Source of the DNA: Dama dama
Lineage: Eukaryota > Chordata > Mammalia > Artiodactyla > Cervidae
Assembly (NCBI RefSeq): GCF_033118175.1
Contig: NC_083714.1
Span: forward strand, 5,952,001-6,016,000
DNA length: 64,000 nt
Reading direction: 5' to 3'
Shown: piece by piece, positions 45,195 to 55,600 of the stretch
Position numbering within the stretch: the stretch's first letter is position 1
How the letters are laid out: every line of letters starts with the position of its first letter
Position numbers and translations under genes: made by a program
Notes under the pieces: generated by a model
Database searches by the model: none
Told to the model about the DNA's origin: nothing
Seen by the model: only the letters and a program-made list of their open reading frames with translations

Positions 45195-48072
45195 CTCTTT
45201 GATTTGATGGGTGTTAGGACGCTGTAAAGAGCAATATTGCATAGGAACCTGGAATGTTAGGTCCGTGAATCAAGGCAAATTGGAAGTGGTCAAACAGGAG
45301 GTGGCAAGAGTGAATGTCGACATTCTAGGAATCAGGAAACTAAAATGGACTGGAATGGGTGAATTTAACTCAGATGACCATTATATATACTACTGTGGGC
45401 AGGAATCCCTTAGAAGAAATGGAGTAGTCATCATGGTCAACAAAAGAGTCTGAAATGCAGTACTTGGATGCAATCTCAAAAACAACAGAATGATCTCTGT
45501 TCATTTCCAAGGCAAACCATTCAATATCACGGTAATCTAAGCCTGTGCCCCAACCAGTAACACTAAACAAGCTGAAGTTGAATGGTTCGATGAAGACCTA
45601 CAAGATCTTTTAGAACTAACACCCAAAAAAGATGTCCTTTTCATTATAGGGGACTCGAATGCAAAAGTAGGAAGTCAAGAAACACCTGGAGTAACAGGCA
45701 AATTTGGCCTTGAAGTATGGAATGAAGTAGGGCAAAGGCTAATTGAGTTTTGCCAAGAGTATACACTGGTCATAGCAAACACCCTCTTCCAATAACACAA
45801 GAGAAGACTCTACACATGGACATCACCAGATGGTCAATACCAAACTCAAATTGATTATATTCTTTGCAGCCAAAGGTGGAGAAGCTCTATACAGTCAGCC
45901 AAAACAAGACCAGGAGCTGACTGTGGCTCAGATCATGAACTCCTTATTGCTAAATTCAGACTTAAATTGAAGAAAGTAGGGAAAACCACTAGACCATTCA
46001 GGTATTACCTAAATCAAATCCCTTATGACTATACAGTGGAAGTGAGAAATAGATTTAAGGGACTAGATCTGATAGACAGAGAGCCTGATGAACGGAGGTT
46101 CGTGACATTGTACAGGAGACAGGAATCAAGACGATCCCCATGGAAAAGAAATGCATAAAGGCAAAACGGTTGTCTGTGGAGGCCTTACAAATAGCTGAGA
46201 AAAGAAGAGAAGCAAAAAGCAAAGGAGAAAAGGAAAGATATTCCCATTTGAATGCAGAGTTCCAAAGAATAGCAAGGAGAGATAAGAAAGCCTTCCTCAG
46301 CGATCAATGCAAAGAAATAGAGGAAAACAACAGAATGGGAAAAACTACAGATCTCTTTAAGAAAATTAGAGATACCAAGGGCACATTTCATGCAAAGATA
46401 GGTTTGATAAAGGACAGAAATGGTATGGACCTAACAGAATCAGAAGATATTAAGAAGAGATGGCAAGAATATACAGAAGAACTGTACAAAAAAGATCTTC
46501 ACGACCCAGATAATCACGATGGTATGATCACTCACCTAGAGCCAGACGTCCTGGAATGTGAATTCAAGTAGGCCTTAGAAAGCATCAGTACAAACAAAGC
46601 TAGTGGAGGTGATGGAATTCCAGTTGAGCTATTTCAAATCCTGAAAGGTAATGCTGTGAAAGTGCTGCACTCAATATGCCAGCAAATTTGGAAAACTCAG
46701 CAGTTGCCACAGGACTGGAAAAGGTCAGTTTTCATTCCAATCCCAAAGAAAGGCAATCCCAAAGAATGCTCAAACTACTGCACAATTGTGCTCATCTCAG
46801 ATGCTAGTGAAGTAATGCTGAAGATTCTCCAAGGCAGGCTTCAGCAATACGTGAACCGTGAACTTCCAGATGTTCAAGCTGGTTTTAGAAAAGGCTGAGG
46901 AACCAGAGATCAAATTGCCAACATCCACTAGATCATCGAAAAAGCAAGAGAGTTCCGGAAAAAACATCTATTTCTGCTTTATTGACTATGCCAAAACCTT
47001 TGACTGTGTGGATCACATTAAACTGTGGAAAATTCTGAAAGAGATGGGAATACCAGACCACCTGACCTGCCTCTTGAGAAACCTGTATGCAGGTCAGGAG
47101 GCAACAGTTAGAACTGGACATGGAACAACAGACTGGTTCCAAATAGGAAAAGGAGTATGTCAAGGCTGTATGTTGTCACCCTGCTTATTTAACTTATATG
47201 CAGAGTACATCATGAGACACGCTGGGCTGGAAGAAGCACAAGCTGGAATCAAGGTTGCCGGGAGAAATATCAATAACCTCAGATATGCAGATAACACCAC
47301 CCTTATGGCAGAAAGTGAAGAGGAACTAAAAAGCCTCTTGATGAAAGTGAAAGAGGAGAGTGAAAAGTTGGCTTAAAGCTCAACATTCAGAAAGGTAAGA
47401 TCATGGCATCTGGCCGCATCACTTCATGGGAAATAGATGGGGAAACAGTGGAAACAATGTCAGACTGTATTTTGGGGGGCTCCAAAATCACTGCATATGA
47501 TTATTGCAGCCATGAAATTAAAAGACACTTACTCCTTGGAAGGAAAGTTATGACCAACCTAGACAGCATATTAAAAATCAGAGACATTAGTTTGCCAACA
47601 AAGGTCTGTCTAGTCAAAGCTATGGTTTTTCCAGTGGTCGTGTCTGGATGTTAGAGTTGGACTGTGGAGAAAGCTGAGTGCCAAAAAACTGATGCTTTTG
47701 AACTGTGGTGCTGGAGAAGACTCTTGAGAGTCCCTTGGACTGCAAGGAGATCCAACCAGTCAATCCTAAAGGACATGAGTCCTGGGTGTTCTTTGGAAGT
47801 ACTGATGCGGAAGCTGAAACTCCAATACTTTGGCCACCTCATGCGAAGAGTTGACTCATTGGAAAGACCCTGATGCTGGGAGGGATTGGGGGCAGGAAGA
47901 GAAGGGGGTGACAGAGGATGCGATGGCTGGATGGCATCACCGACTCGATGGACATGAGTTTGAGTAAACTCCGGGAGTTCATGATGGACAGGGAGGCCTG
48001 GCGTGCTGCGATTCATGGGGTCGCAAAAAGTCAGACACGACTGAATGACTGAACTGAACTGAACTGAACTGA
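45195..48072 (+). mobile_element. BovB LINE, near full length (about 2.9 kb), inactive
   Basis: The longest BovB here, lacking only a few hundred bases of 5' end. In order it shows an APE-type endonuclease domain (start like GTWNVRSVNQGKLEVV near 45245; a 'SDHEL' motif near 45930), a lysine-rich linker (46140-46570), a reverse transcriptase (FCFIDYAKTFDCVDH near 46970-47015; catalytic box near 47285), the C-terminal region, and the TGAACTGA tail. Frame-breaking stops occur, for example near 45450, 45540, 45795, 46155 and 46895. The catalytic box reads YADN instead of YADD. It is in sense orientation in F8 intron 1. Confidence 0.95.
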
Positions 48073-48081
48073 GGAATTGTC

Positions 48082-48345
48082 TGGGCTTCCCTGGTAGCTC
48101 AGCTGATAAAGAATCTGCCAGCAGTGCAGGAGACCCAGCTCGATTCCTGAGTCAGGAAGATCCACTGGAGAAGGAATAGGCTACCCACTCCAGTATTTTG
48201 GGCTTCCCTGGTGGCTCAGCTGGTAAAGAATCTGCCTGTATTGTGGGAGACCTGGGTTCCATCCCTGGGTTGGGAAGATCCCCTGGAGAAGGGAACAGCT
48301 ACCCACTCCAGTGTTCTGGCCTGGAGAATTCCAGTGACAGCCTGT
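48082..48345 (+). mobile_element. Bov-tA SINE with doubled head
   Basis: Two forward tRNA-like heads (GGCTTCCCTGGTAGCTCAGC near 48083, GGCTTCCCTGGTGGCTCAGC near 48200) precede one body. It lies 10 bp after the BovB tail. Confidence 0.9.
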
Positions 48346-48352
48346 CCTGATC

Positions 48353-48600
48353 TATCCAGGCTTCTATAACAAAATACCATAGACTACGTAGCTTATAAAC
48401 TATAGACATTTATTTCTCACAGTTCTGGAGGCCAGACATCCAAGATCAGAGTGCCAGCTGATTTGGTGTCTGGTGACAGCCCTCTTGCTGGTTCAGAGAT
48501 GCCATTTTTCGTTGTAACTTACATGGTTACAAGAGGTAAGATATCTCTCCTTTATAAGGGCACTAATCCCATTCATGAGGGTTCTGCACAGAAACATTCA
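48353..48600. repeat. Ancient interspersed repeat, copy 2
   Basis: Same family as 1505-1850. It ends about 150 bp before F8 exon 2. Confidence 0.6.
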
Positions 48601-48747
48601 GTTTGTATCAGGGATCCGGATACCATTTCCAGTCTGCATTGTTCACAGTAGAGGAGAATGGGATGGAAGCATGACCTCCAGCTATTTTTCCAAGCGGGTT
48701 CAGAGAAGGTCAACCAAAATGAATGACTTTTTCTCTTCTTCACACAG

Positions 48748-48869
48748 GTTTCCTCCCAGAGTGCCCAAACCTTTTCCATTCAACACCTCAGTCATGTACA
48801 GAAAGACTGTGTTTGTAGAGTTCACAGATCAACTTTTCAACATCGCCAAGCCCAGACCACCATGGATGG
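48748..48869 (+). CDS. F8: F8 exon 2
   Basis: 122 bp. The acceptor is CACACAG. It completes an Arg codon, then reads FPPRVPKPFPFNTSVMYRKT, including the conserved N-glycosylation sequon NTS, and ends KPRPPWM plus one base. The donor is G|GTAATG. Its length equals human exon 2. Confidence 0.97.
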
Positions 48870-48904
48870 GTAATGTAAACAAGATTGATTCTTTCTTGTG
48901 AAAT

Positions 48905-49260
48905 TGGGCATCTTGTTTCTTTGCAAGGATTCCCCAGCCTTGGACTGCAGTTTTTTAAGAGGGCAGCTGCCAAAGAAAATATTTTCTTGGTCAGTCTTCC
49001 CTTATTACCACCTCTTGGGGAAATACACTGACCAAATGGTCTCAGTCTTCTTGCCTGGCTCTCCTCCTGTGTTTATTCTCTAGATGTACAAGTGCTCTTT
49101 ATCCTGGACTTAAGTTCATTTTCTTTTTTCTCCCTGCTTTCAATTCCTGGTTGTTCTTATCCATTCTCATGGCTTTAAAAGATCATATATGCCAGTAACC
49201 CCCGAGTTTATATTTTCAGTTCAGACTGCTTGTTTGAAACCTCCACTTAGATGTCAATTA
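48905..49260 (+). other. F8: F8 intron 2 stretch, nothing recognised
   Basis: Non-coding, no named repeat. Confidence 0.5.
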
Positions 49261-49263
49261 AGC

Positions 49264-49462
49264 ATGTGAAAGTGAAAGTAGCTCAGTCGTGTCTGACTCT
49301 TGGCGACCCCATGGATTATACAGTCCATGGGATTCTCCAGGCCAGAATACTGGAGTGGGTAGCCTTTCCCTTCTCCAGGGAAATCGTCCCAAACCAGGGA
49401 TCGAACCCAGGTCTCCCACATTGTAGGCAGATTCTTTACCAGCTGGGCCACCAGGGAAGCCC
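49264..49462 (-). mobile_element. Bov-tA SINE
   Basis: Reversed Bov-tA from 'catgtgaaagtgaaagtagctc' to 'ctgggccaccagggaagccc'. Confidence 0.92.
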
Positions 49463-49850
49463 AAATAAGTATGTAACAAGGTGTTAAGATTTCCTGTCTT
49501 AGAATTATTGCTGAGAATTATAGCTGACAAGTAGTCCCAAATTCTAAAGAAAGATAACAGCCCACCTATTCAAGACTTGTTCAGATAGTGCTCCAAATTG
49601 GTTCAGCAACCTTTAGCCCATCATGTACCTTCAACTTTTATAAAAGAAGGCTAGGAACTTATGAAAAACTTTAGATTTGAGTATTTCCTATGAAAGCATT
49701 TTTGGTATTTTGTATATATCCCCACGGAGAGGAAGGATCTCCCCTCCCCGCCATGTCAAGCTACAGCGAGGGAGGCTTCAGGAGAACTGTTTAGAAAACT
49801 TGAGATAGAATTTTTGGCACTTGGAAGATACTGACTCATGCCTGATTTTT

Positions 49851-49928
49851 TTTTTAATTTTTTTATTAGTTGGAGGCTAATTGGAGAAGGTGAGGGTGGG
49901 ATGTTTCGAAAGAACAGCATGTATATTA
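49851..49928. mobile_element. Tiny L1 insertion with internal inversion
   Basis: 78 bp between direct repeats TCATGCCTGATTTTT (49836-49850 and 49929-49943). The left part is antisense L1 3' end (T-run, 'ttggaggctaatt', as at 15590). The right part is sense L1 ('tgagggtgggatg', 'catgtatatta', reverse of 15795-15840). This is the twin-priming layout in miniature. Confidence 0.8.
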
Positions 49929-49943
49929 TCATGCCTGATTTTT

Positions 49944-50775
49944 ATGGAAAAAACTTTCAAGGCCAGAGTCTTGCGGAGTTTCCCCTGATGGCGTCAGAAG
50001 GAGAGTGGGATACGGCGGAAGCTAACTGCACCGCCACTGTTAGGTGTGAGACCGGGAAGATTATTGGACAAAAATTGTCTCAAGATGACCCTGTCTGAGA
50101 GGACTTTTTGCCAGGGCTAGGTGATCCCAGCAGAGAATATCTGTGTGATTGGACTCTCAGAAGCACAAAGTGAGAGGAGAGATAAAGTGAAAACTGGACA
50201 GGGCATATCACAGGCCAGGGGGAAATGGAGTAGGATGTCACCATACTGAGATGGGAGAGAGTTCCCAAAGAACTCATATAAGTTCTCTAAGAAAGAAAGA
50301 CACAGAATTTTGGCCTGTGTCACACGCAGGGGGTACCAAAGCCACATTACCACTGAACGACCAAGAAAGATCTTATAATTATGCCTTTTTTCCACTCCTG
50401 TCCTAAGCTCCAACCTTAGAAAGTCCAGAGGCAGTAAGGTGATTGAAGAGGAGGAAGGTGAGAAAGCAGTGAACCTGCCAACCAAACATCTTTTTTTCCC
50501 CCCATTATTGATTTCTGAGTCTATTTCAGAATTGAACTGAAGGAGGAGGGAATCCCTGAATTGCAGGGGACATCAAAAATTTGCTATGAGGCTAGACTGG
50601 ACTTCTTAGTACCTATGATAATACTGTTAATATATGAAGGTTACTTGGGGAAAAAAATTGGGATTGCTCAAAATGCAAGAAAGGCAAATTCTACATACAA
50701 TTAAAAACTATGAAAAAGAAACCTGTTTCATATTTTCATCCCACTAATTCCAGTCCATTCAGTAAAGTCATTTGT
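49944..50775 (+). other. F8: F8 intron 2 stretch, nothing recognised
   Basis: Non-coding, no named repeat. Confidence 0.5.
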
Positions 50776-50779
50776 AGGC

Positions 50780-50845
50780 CTTGTGCTGCAGTTCATGGGG
50801 TAGCAAAGAGTCAGACACGACTGAGCGACTGAACTGAACTGAACT
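50780..50845 (+). mobile_element. BovB LINE 3' tail, about 65 bp
   Basis: Forward end 'cttgtgctgcagttcatggggt' to 'gagcgactgaactgaactgaac'. Confidence 0.88.
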
Positions 50846-50859
50846 ATACCTTGTATAAG

Positions 50860-51072
50860 ACTTTCCTGGTGGCTCAGGCAGAAAAGCATCTGCCTACAAT
50901 GCGGGAGACCTGGGTTCAATCTGTGGTTGGGAAGATCTCCTGGAGAAGGCAATGGCAACCCATTCCAGTATTCTTGCCTGGAAAATCCCATAGACGGATG
51001 AGCCTGTGGGCTACAGTCCATGGGGTCGCAAAGAGTCGGACACGACTGAGTGACTTCACTTTCACTTTCACT
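50860..51072 (+). mobile_element. Bov-tA SINE
   Basis: Forward head 'gactttcctggtggctcagg', body, and a tail of repeated CACTTT. Confidence 0.92.
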
Positions 51073-51074
51073 TA

Positions 51075-51880
51075 TACCTAGTATGACTGTCTGTAAGTCA
51101 TCAATTTCCTCCAAATTTTCTGTGCCATGGCCTGATGACCACTCAGTTGCACAAATCAAAATCACAGGAGTCATGCCTGATTCCCATGTCTCTCATGCTT
51201 CCCTCCCGCCCCATCTTCAACATGCAACTCATGAGCAAGTCTTGTTGACTTGCTGACCTAAAATAGACTACCAGATGTCTCTCCAGAAAAGAAGGGTTTC
51301 TTGAGGATCAGCAGAGGATGGCAATTTAGTGTCTGCAACCATGGCAAGTTGCAAACAAGTCCCCGAATAACAAGGGGAGAAGAGCACAGTTCGCAGAGGG
51401 GAAAAGGAATTTGGAAGGGCTAGGGAAAACAGAGAGTCCACCGCTGCTCATTGATTGAGTCCTTGCCAACAAAGATGAGGAATTTTTCCCCCTTGGGCTC
51501 TGCTATTGTTACAGGGCATGAGAGTTCCCCTTCTGGTTTCCAACTCTATTTAACTGATGCTTCTCTTTATGAATATTTTTATTAATATTATAAATATTCA
51601 TTCAAAATAGTAATATTTTGAATGTCTTCCTCCAAAACAAGTCTCTAGTCCATTTCTTCTTCTAAATTCCGGTAACCTCCAAAGTCTTACATGTTATGTT
51701 CCCTGCCTGCCTCTATAACCTTCTTTTCTACTATCTTCTATCTCATTCACTGTGCTTCAACCACAGGTTATTTTGCTATCTTTAAAGTATCCTCTGCTTC
51801 CTGCCTCATCATTTTCTAGTATGCCATCATTTACAGCATTTATAACAACCTAAAGTTTCCTTGTTTATTTACGTACTTAA
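51075..51880 (+). other. F8: F8 intron 2 stretch, nothing recognised
   Basis: Non-coding, no named repeat. Confidence 0.5.
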
Positions 51881-51881
51881 T

Positions 51882-52192
51882 GGCTTCCCTAATGGCACAG
51901 TTGGTAAAGGATCCACCTGCAATGCAGGAGACCCCAGTTCAATTCCTGGGTCAGGAAGATCCCACCGCGGAGGGCTAGGCTACCCACTCCAGTGTTCTTG
52001 GGCTTCCCTTGTGGACCAGCTGGGAAAGAATCTGCCTGCAGTGTGGGAGACCTGGGTTTGATCCCTGGGTCAGGAAGATCCCCTGGAGAAGGGAAAGGTT
52101 ACCCACTCCAGTATTCTGGCCTGGAGAATTCCATGGATACAGTCCATGGGGTCATGAGGAGTCAGACATGACTGAGTGACTTTCACTTTTAC
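51882..52192 (+). mobile_element. Bov-tA SINE with doubled head
   Basis: Forward heads near 51882 and near 52000, then the body and 'gagtgactttcacttttac' tail. Confidence 0.9.
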
Positions 52193-52435
52193 TAATGTCT
52201 CTATAATTTGATCTCTATGGCCTATCTTCTTAATTACTTCATGCCTAGTGCCTAGGGTGGTTTATAGAATGTAGTAGGAAACCAATTATTAGTTGAATGA
52301 ATCAATGCATTGAATGCATTGCCAGAAATTTGTCCTCAGAACAACCATAAGGCTAGACTGGTTATAGAAGTTAATGCATTCACTTGGCTACTACTTTTTA
52401 TCAATAATCTGAAGGACTTGCTTCTCTCCTGTGAC

Positions 52436-53622
52436 TGCCAGGGTCCAGCCCCAGCAGGATCCAGGGGAACCCTCAGGATAAACGGTGTCGGCAAGTGAGA
52501 GAGAGAGAGAGAGATCAGACCAGGGTGTGCAGCAGAGTCTGGCTGCGTTTTATTTTTCACGGTAGCTTTTATACCCTAAGTTAGTACATTTCTAAGGGGA
52601 GGTGAAAGATAAGCATACAAAGTTTAGTTTAACATTACATCAGTTTTGTCCTTCATGAAACCAGGGTGTTTTCTGCATACTTCTTTGTTCATGAGAGTCT
52701 TCTTTCATAGTGAATCTTTGTACATTATCTTCTGGCCCTTGGGCCTATTAACATTTTATGATCTAGGTGAAGGCAAAAGTGTTTTCCATAGTCTATTCTT
52801 TGCTGTTCTATTTTGCCTTGAGTTTAGCAGAAAATAGAAAAGTTGCAGTCTCATGGTACAGCAGGTTGCAACATAGTAGAAATACAATCCTGTTAACACA
52901 AATGTCAGCCTTTTTGCAAAAGTTCTCAGCTAAATTTATCTAAAAAGTTTACCACACAAAGACTCTGTGGCTCTGGTGAGGCAGCCTCTGTTTTAGCACT
53001 CTTAATTAAAATTAACAATTATCTTATTGTTTCCACACTAGGGCTAAACTCTTATTTTTCTAAATCCTTAACTATATTAACAATAGTTTTTACTGCACAA
53101 CCTCAGCACAATAACAGCAATCAAACATTGATCCAATAACCACTTTTAGAATAATATTTTTTGTGTTCTCTAATAGGGCTTTCTCACCCCCCGAAGGGCT
53201 CTGTGCCTATCAGGGCCTTTTGTGATCAGGTTCTTTATGCTGTTTATGATTAAGGTGTTGTGAGCAGTCGTGTGCATTAGTATATATTTGCCAAACAAGC
53301 CAGAGTACCAGCAAAAGGGTTTTTACTTGAAACATTTCCTTCATTCCTGCCCCCTTCATAGGGAACCATCGTCCAGGAGATTTATTAATTAGGGTTCTGT
53401 GTTGGTCTTTATTTAGTGAAAGAGGAGCAGGAGAGCTCTCGGCAGGCAACGCAAAGATCTGCAACAGGATGAACAAGGACAACAGCGAGAGGGGGAGGAT
53501 ACAGGGTTGGGTAGAGGCCGGGGTCAACCTGGAGGGTCCCTTGTAGCCTGAACAGCCTTACGTTTTAGGTCTTCTCCTCATGACCTTGTCATGGGTGGGA
53601 TCTCCCCTAATGGCTCCCGGCA
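52436..53622 (-). mobile_element. Solo endogenous-retrovirus LTR (class II-like, BTLTR1-type)
   Basis: 1,187 bp starting TG and ending CA, flanked by a perfect 6-bp target duplication TGTGAC (52430-52435 and 53623-53628). The 6-bp size fits a class II (ERVK-like) provirus reduced to one LTR by recombination. A minus-strand AATAAA near 52550, about 115 bp from the left end, places R/U5 at the left, so the LTR is antisense to F8. No viral coding sequence remains. The family name is by recognition. Confidence 0.9.
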
Positions 53623-53681
53623 TGTGACTTTGACCATCATTTTTGTGATAACAGATTTTCTGGAGTGCTACCTTCCGAATG

Positions 53682-53889
53682 GGGCTTCCCTGATGGCTCA
53701 ATGGTAAAGACTCAGCCTGCCAATGTAGCAGATGCGGGTTCCATCCCTGGTTCGGGAAGATACCCTGGAGAAGGAAATGGCAACCCACTCCAGTATTCTT
53801 GCCTGGGAAATCCCATGGACAGAGGAGCCTGGCGGGCTACAGTCCATGGGGTCACAAAAGAGTTAGACACATGACTTACCAGCTAAACA
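53682..53889 (+). mobile_element. Bov-tA SINE next to F8 exon 3
   Basis: Forward Bov-tA with near-perfect 12-bp duplication ACCTTCC(G/A)AATG at 53670-53681 and 53890-53901. Only about 29 bp lie between the right duplication and exon 3. Confidence 0.93.
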
Positions 53890-53930
53890 ACCTTCCAAAT
53901 GACATTTGGGGGAATATGTCATTCTTGCAG

Positions 53931-54053
53931 GTCTGCTGGGTCCAACTATCCAGGCTGAGGTTTATGACACTGTGGTCATTACACTTAAGAATATGGCTTC
54001 TCATCCTGTTAGTCTTCATGCTATCGGCGTATCCTACTGGAAATCTTCTGAAG
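53931..54053 (+). CDS. F8: F8 exon 3
   Basis: 123 bp. The acceptor is ATTCTTGCAG and the donor GAAG|GTGAGT. It encodes GLLGPTIQAEVYDTVVITLK and on to SYWKSSE, a core strand region of A1. Length and phase equal human exon 3. Confidence 0.98.
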
Positions 54054-54111
54054 GTGAGTCAAATGCCCTCCTATGGTTCAGTCATACTATGGACAGAAGA
54101 GTAGTGAGTAT

Positions 54112-54190
54112 AAGGTCATACAGCTAATGAATGGTGGAGTCAGGATTCAAACCTAGGCCCATTGCATGAAGTCAAGAACATTGTTATTTT
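54112..54190. repeat. MIR fragment
   Basis: 'aaggtcatacagctaatgaatggtgg' and 'ggattcaaacctaggcc' are MIR core words, about 60 bp after exon 3. Confidence 0.65.
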
Positions 54191-54194
54191 GGTC

Positions 54195-55139
54195 TTATCC
54201 CAAAGCTTGTCTCTGTCCCCTGTTCTCCCTTGGGGAACCAGGCCACAGATCCTAATATCTCACTTTATCTGCCTTCTTATGCTGAGAAAACTTCCTAGGG
54301 AAGATCAAGGCCATTGGTGTAGCAATGAAACCGAATTCTCCTTCTCCTTCCTTAGATTCAGACTTTTCAGATATTTCCTTTCCCTCCCCTTCTCCCAGTT
54401 GCTAAAATATGGATGTCACCATGTGATTAGGGCCAACTAGCTGAAGCACAAGCAGACCTCATTACAAAGAGAAAAAACCTGTTTGCCCACAATCCCCACA
54501 GTGCGAGAAGGAATGAAAGGGAATGTCACAGTGGACCCTGATATTGCCCAGATGGACTATGACATATACAGATCAATAAGATTCAAGCAAATCATCAGTA
54601 CATTATTGGAGCACATGTCCTGTACTGTATGGTCTGACTATGCTTCGATGTTGACTAAGTTCTCATGCAAAAATGTACTACCTTTCTCAGTTGCACTCCT
54701 GAGGTCAGGGCAGACGTGGACTGAGGGAAGGTGAACGACAGGAGCGGGCAGGGATATATAGGAGAAGGCATCCCAGGTTCTGCCTGGTGCCTGGAAAGCT
54801 ATTTCCGTGAGGTTTATCCACTTGAAAGCTTCCAGAACGAATCTAGGGACATTTTAGAGAGACCAGGGTTCCCCCAATTCTGCACCTAGGAGTTCAGCAT
54901 AGAGATGACTGTTTTGTACCCTAAGCCTTGCGAGTTCTGGGAAACTAGTCTGTCTAATCTCTCATACATACAGCAGTCCAGGAACAACACAGTGAGTCAC
55001 TGGCCTAATGCCCATGTGATTTATAGTCCTAGCACAAGCTTCTGTGTTTATATGTTATCATCCACAAGTTCTTGGCCTCCTTAGATTAGCCTAGGGGTCC
55101 CAGCATGTAAGGTAAATCCATGATGATAAGTATAACTTT
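54195..55139 (+). other. F8: F8 intron 3 stretch, nothing recognised
   Basis: Non-coding, no named repeat. Confidence 0.5.
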
Positions 55140-55600
55140 GCATGCTTATTGACCTTTTTGATATCCTTTAATAAACTATCTGATCAACTGTTTAAGTGTT
55201 TTTCCTGTTAAAAAGACAGTGGTTTATCTTTTTCTGATTGATTTGTAGAGTTAGTTTATATATTCTGAGTACAAATCCTCTGACAGATTGAAATATTTAC
55301 ATATCTTCTTCCAGTCTGTAGCTTTAATTTTCACTCTCTTGATAATTTTTTTTGGTAAAGTTCTTAAAGTTAATGAAGCATGAAAGTTCAAACATTCATG
55401 AAGCACAAAAAAGGTATCACATGTTTTCCTTGTATGTTAGACTTTGGGTCCTATTTAAGACATTTGCCTACCCCTAAATCATGAAGGATTTTGTCCATGC
55501 TTTCCTCTAGAAGTTCTATTATTTTGCCTTTCATGCTGAAGTCTATAACCCATCACAAATGAATTTTTGTGTATGGTTTCCTGATAGCATTTTAAAACAG
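55140..55600 (-). mobile_element. Old L1 LINE fragment
   Basis: Reversed L1 words: 'gagttagtttatatattctgagtac', 'atcttcttccagtctgtagc', 'tttgcctacccctaaatcatgaagg'. 3' and ORF2-like, antisense. Confidence 0.65.

Noticed and set aside
45195..48072. BovB endonuclease/reverse transcriptase frames as host genes
   Set aside because: They belong to a mobile LINE, are broken by several stops and carry a mutated catalytic box.
52436..53622. Retained retroviral coding region next to the LTR
   Set aside because: Both sides of the LTR go straight to the TGTGAC duplication, so no internal sequence remains. The short open frames inside are not viral genes.
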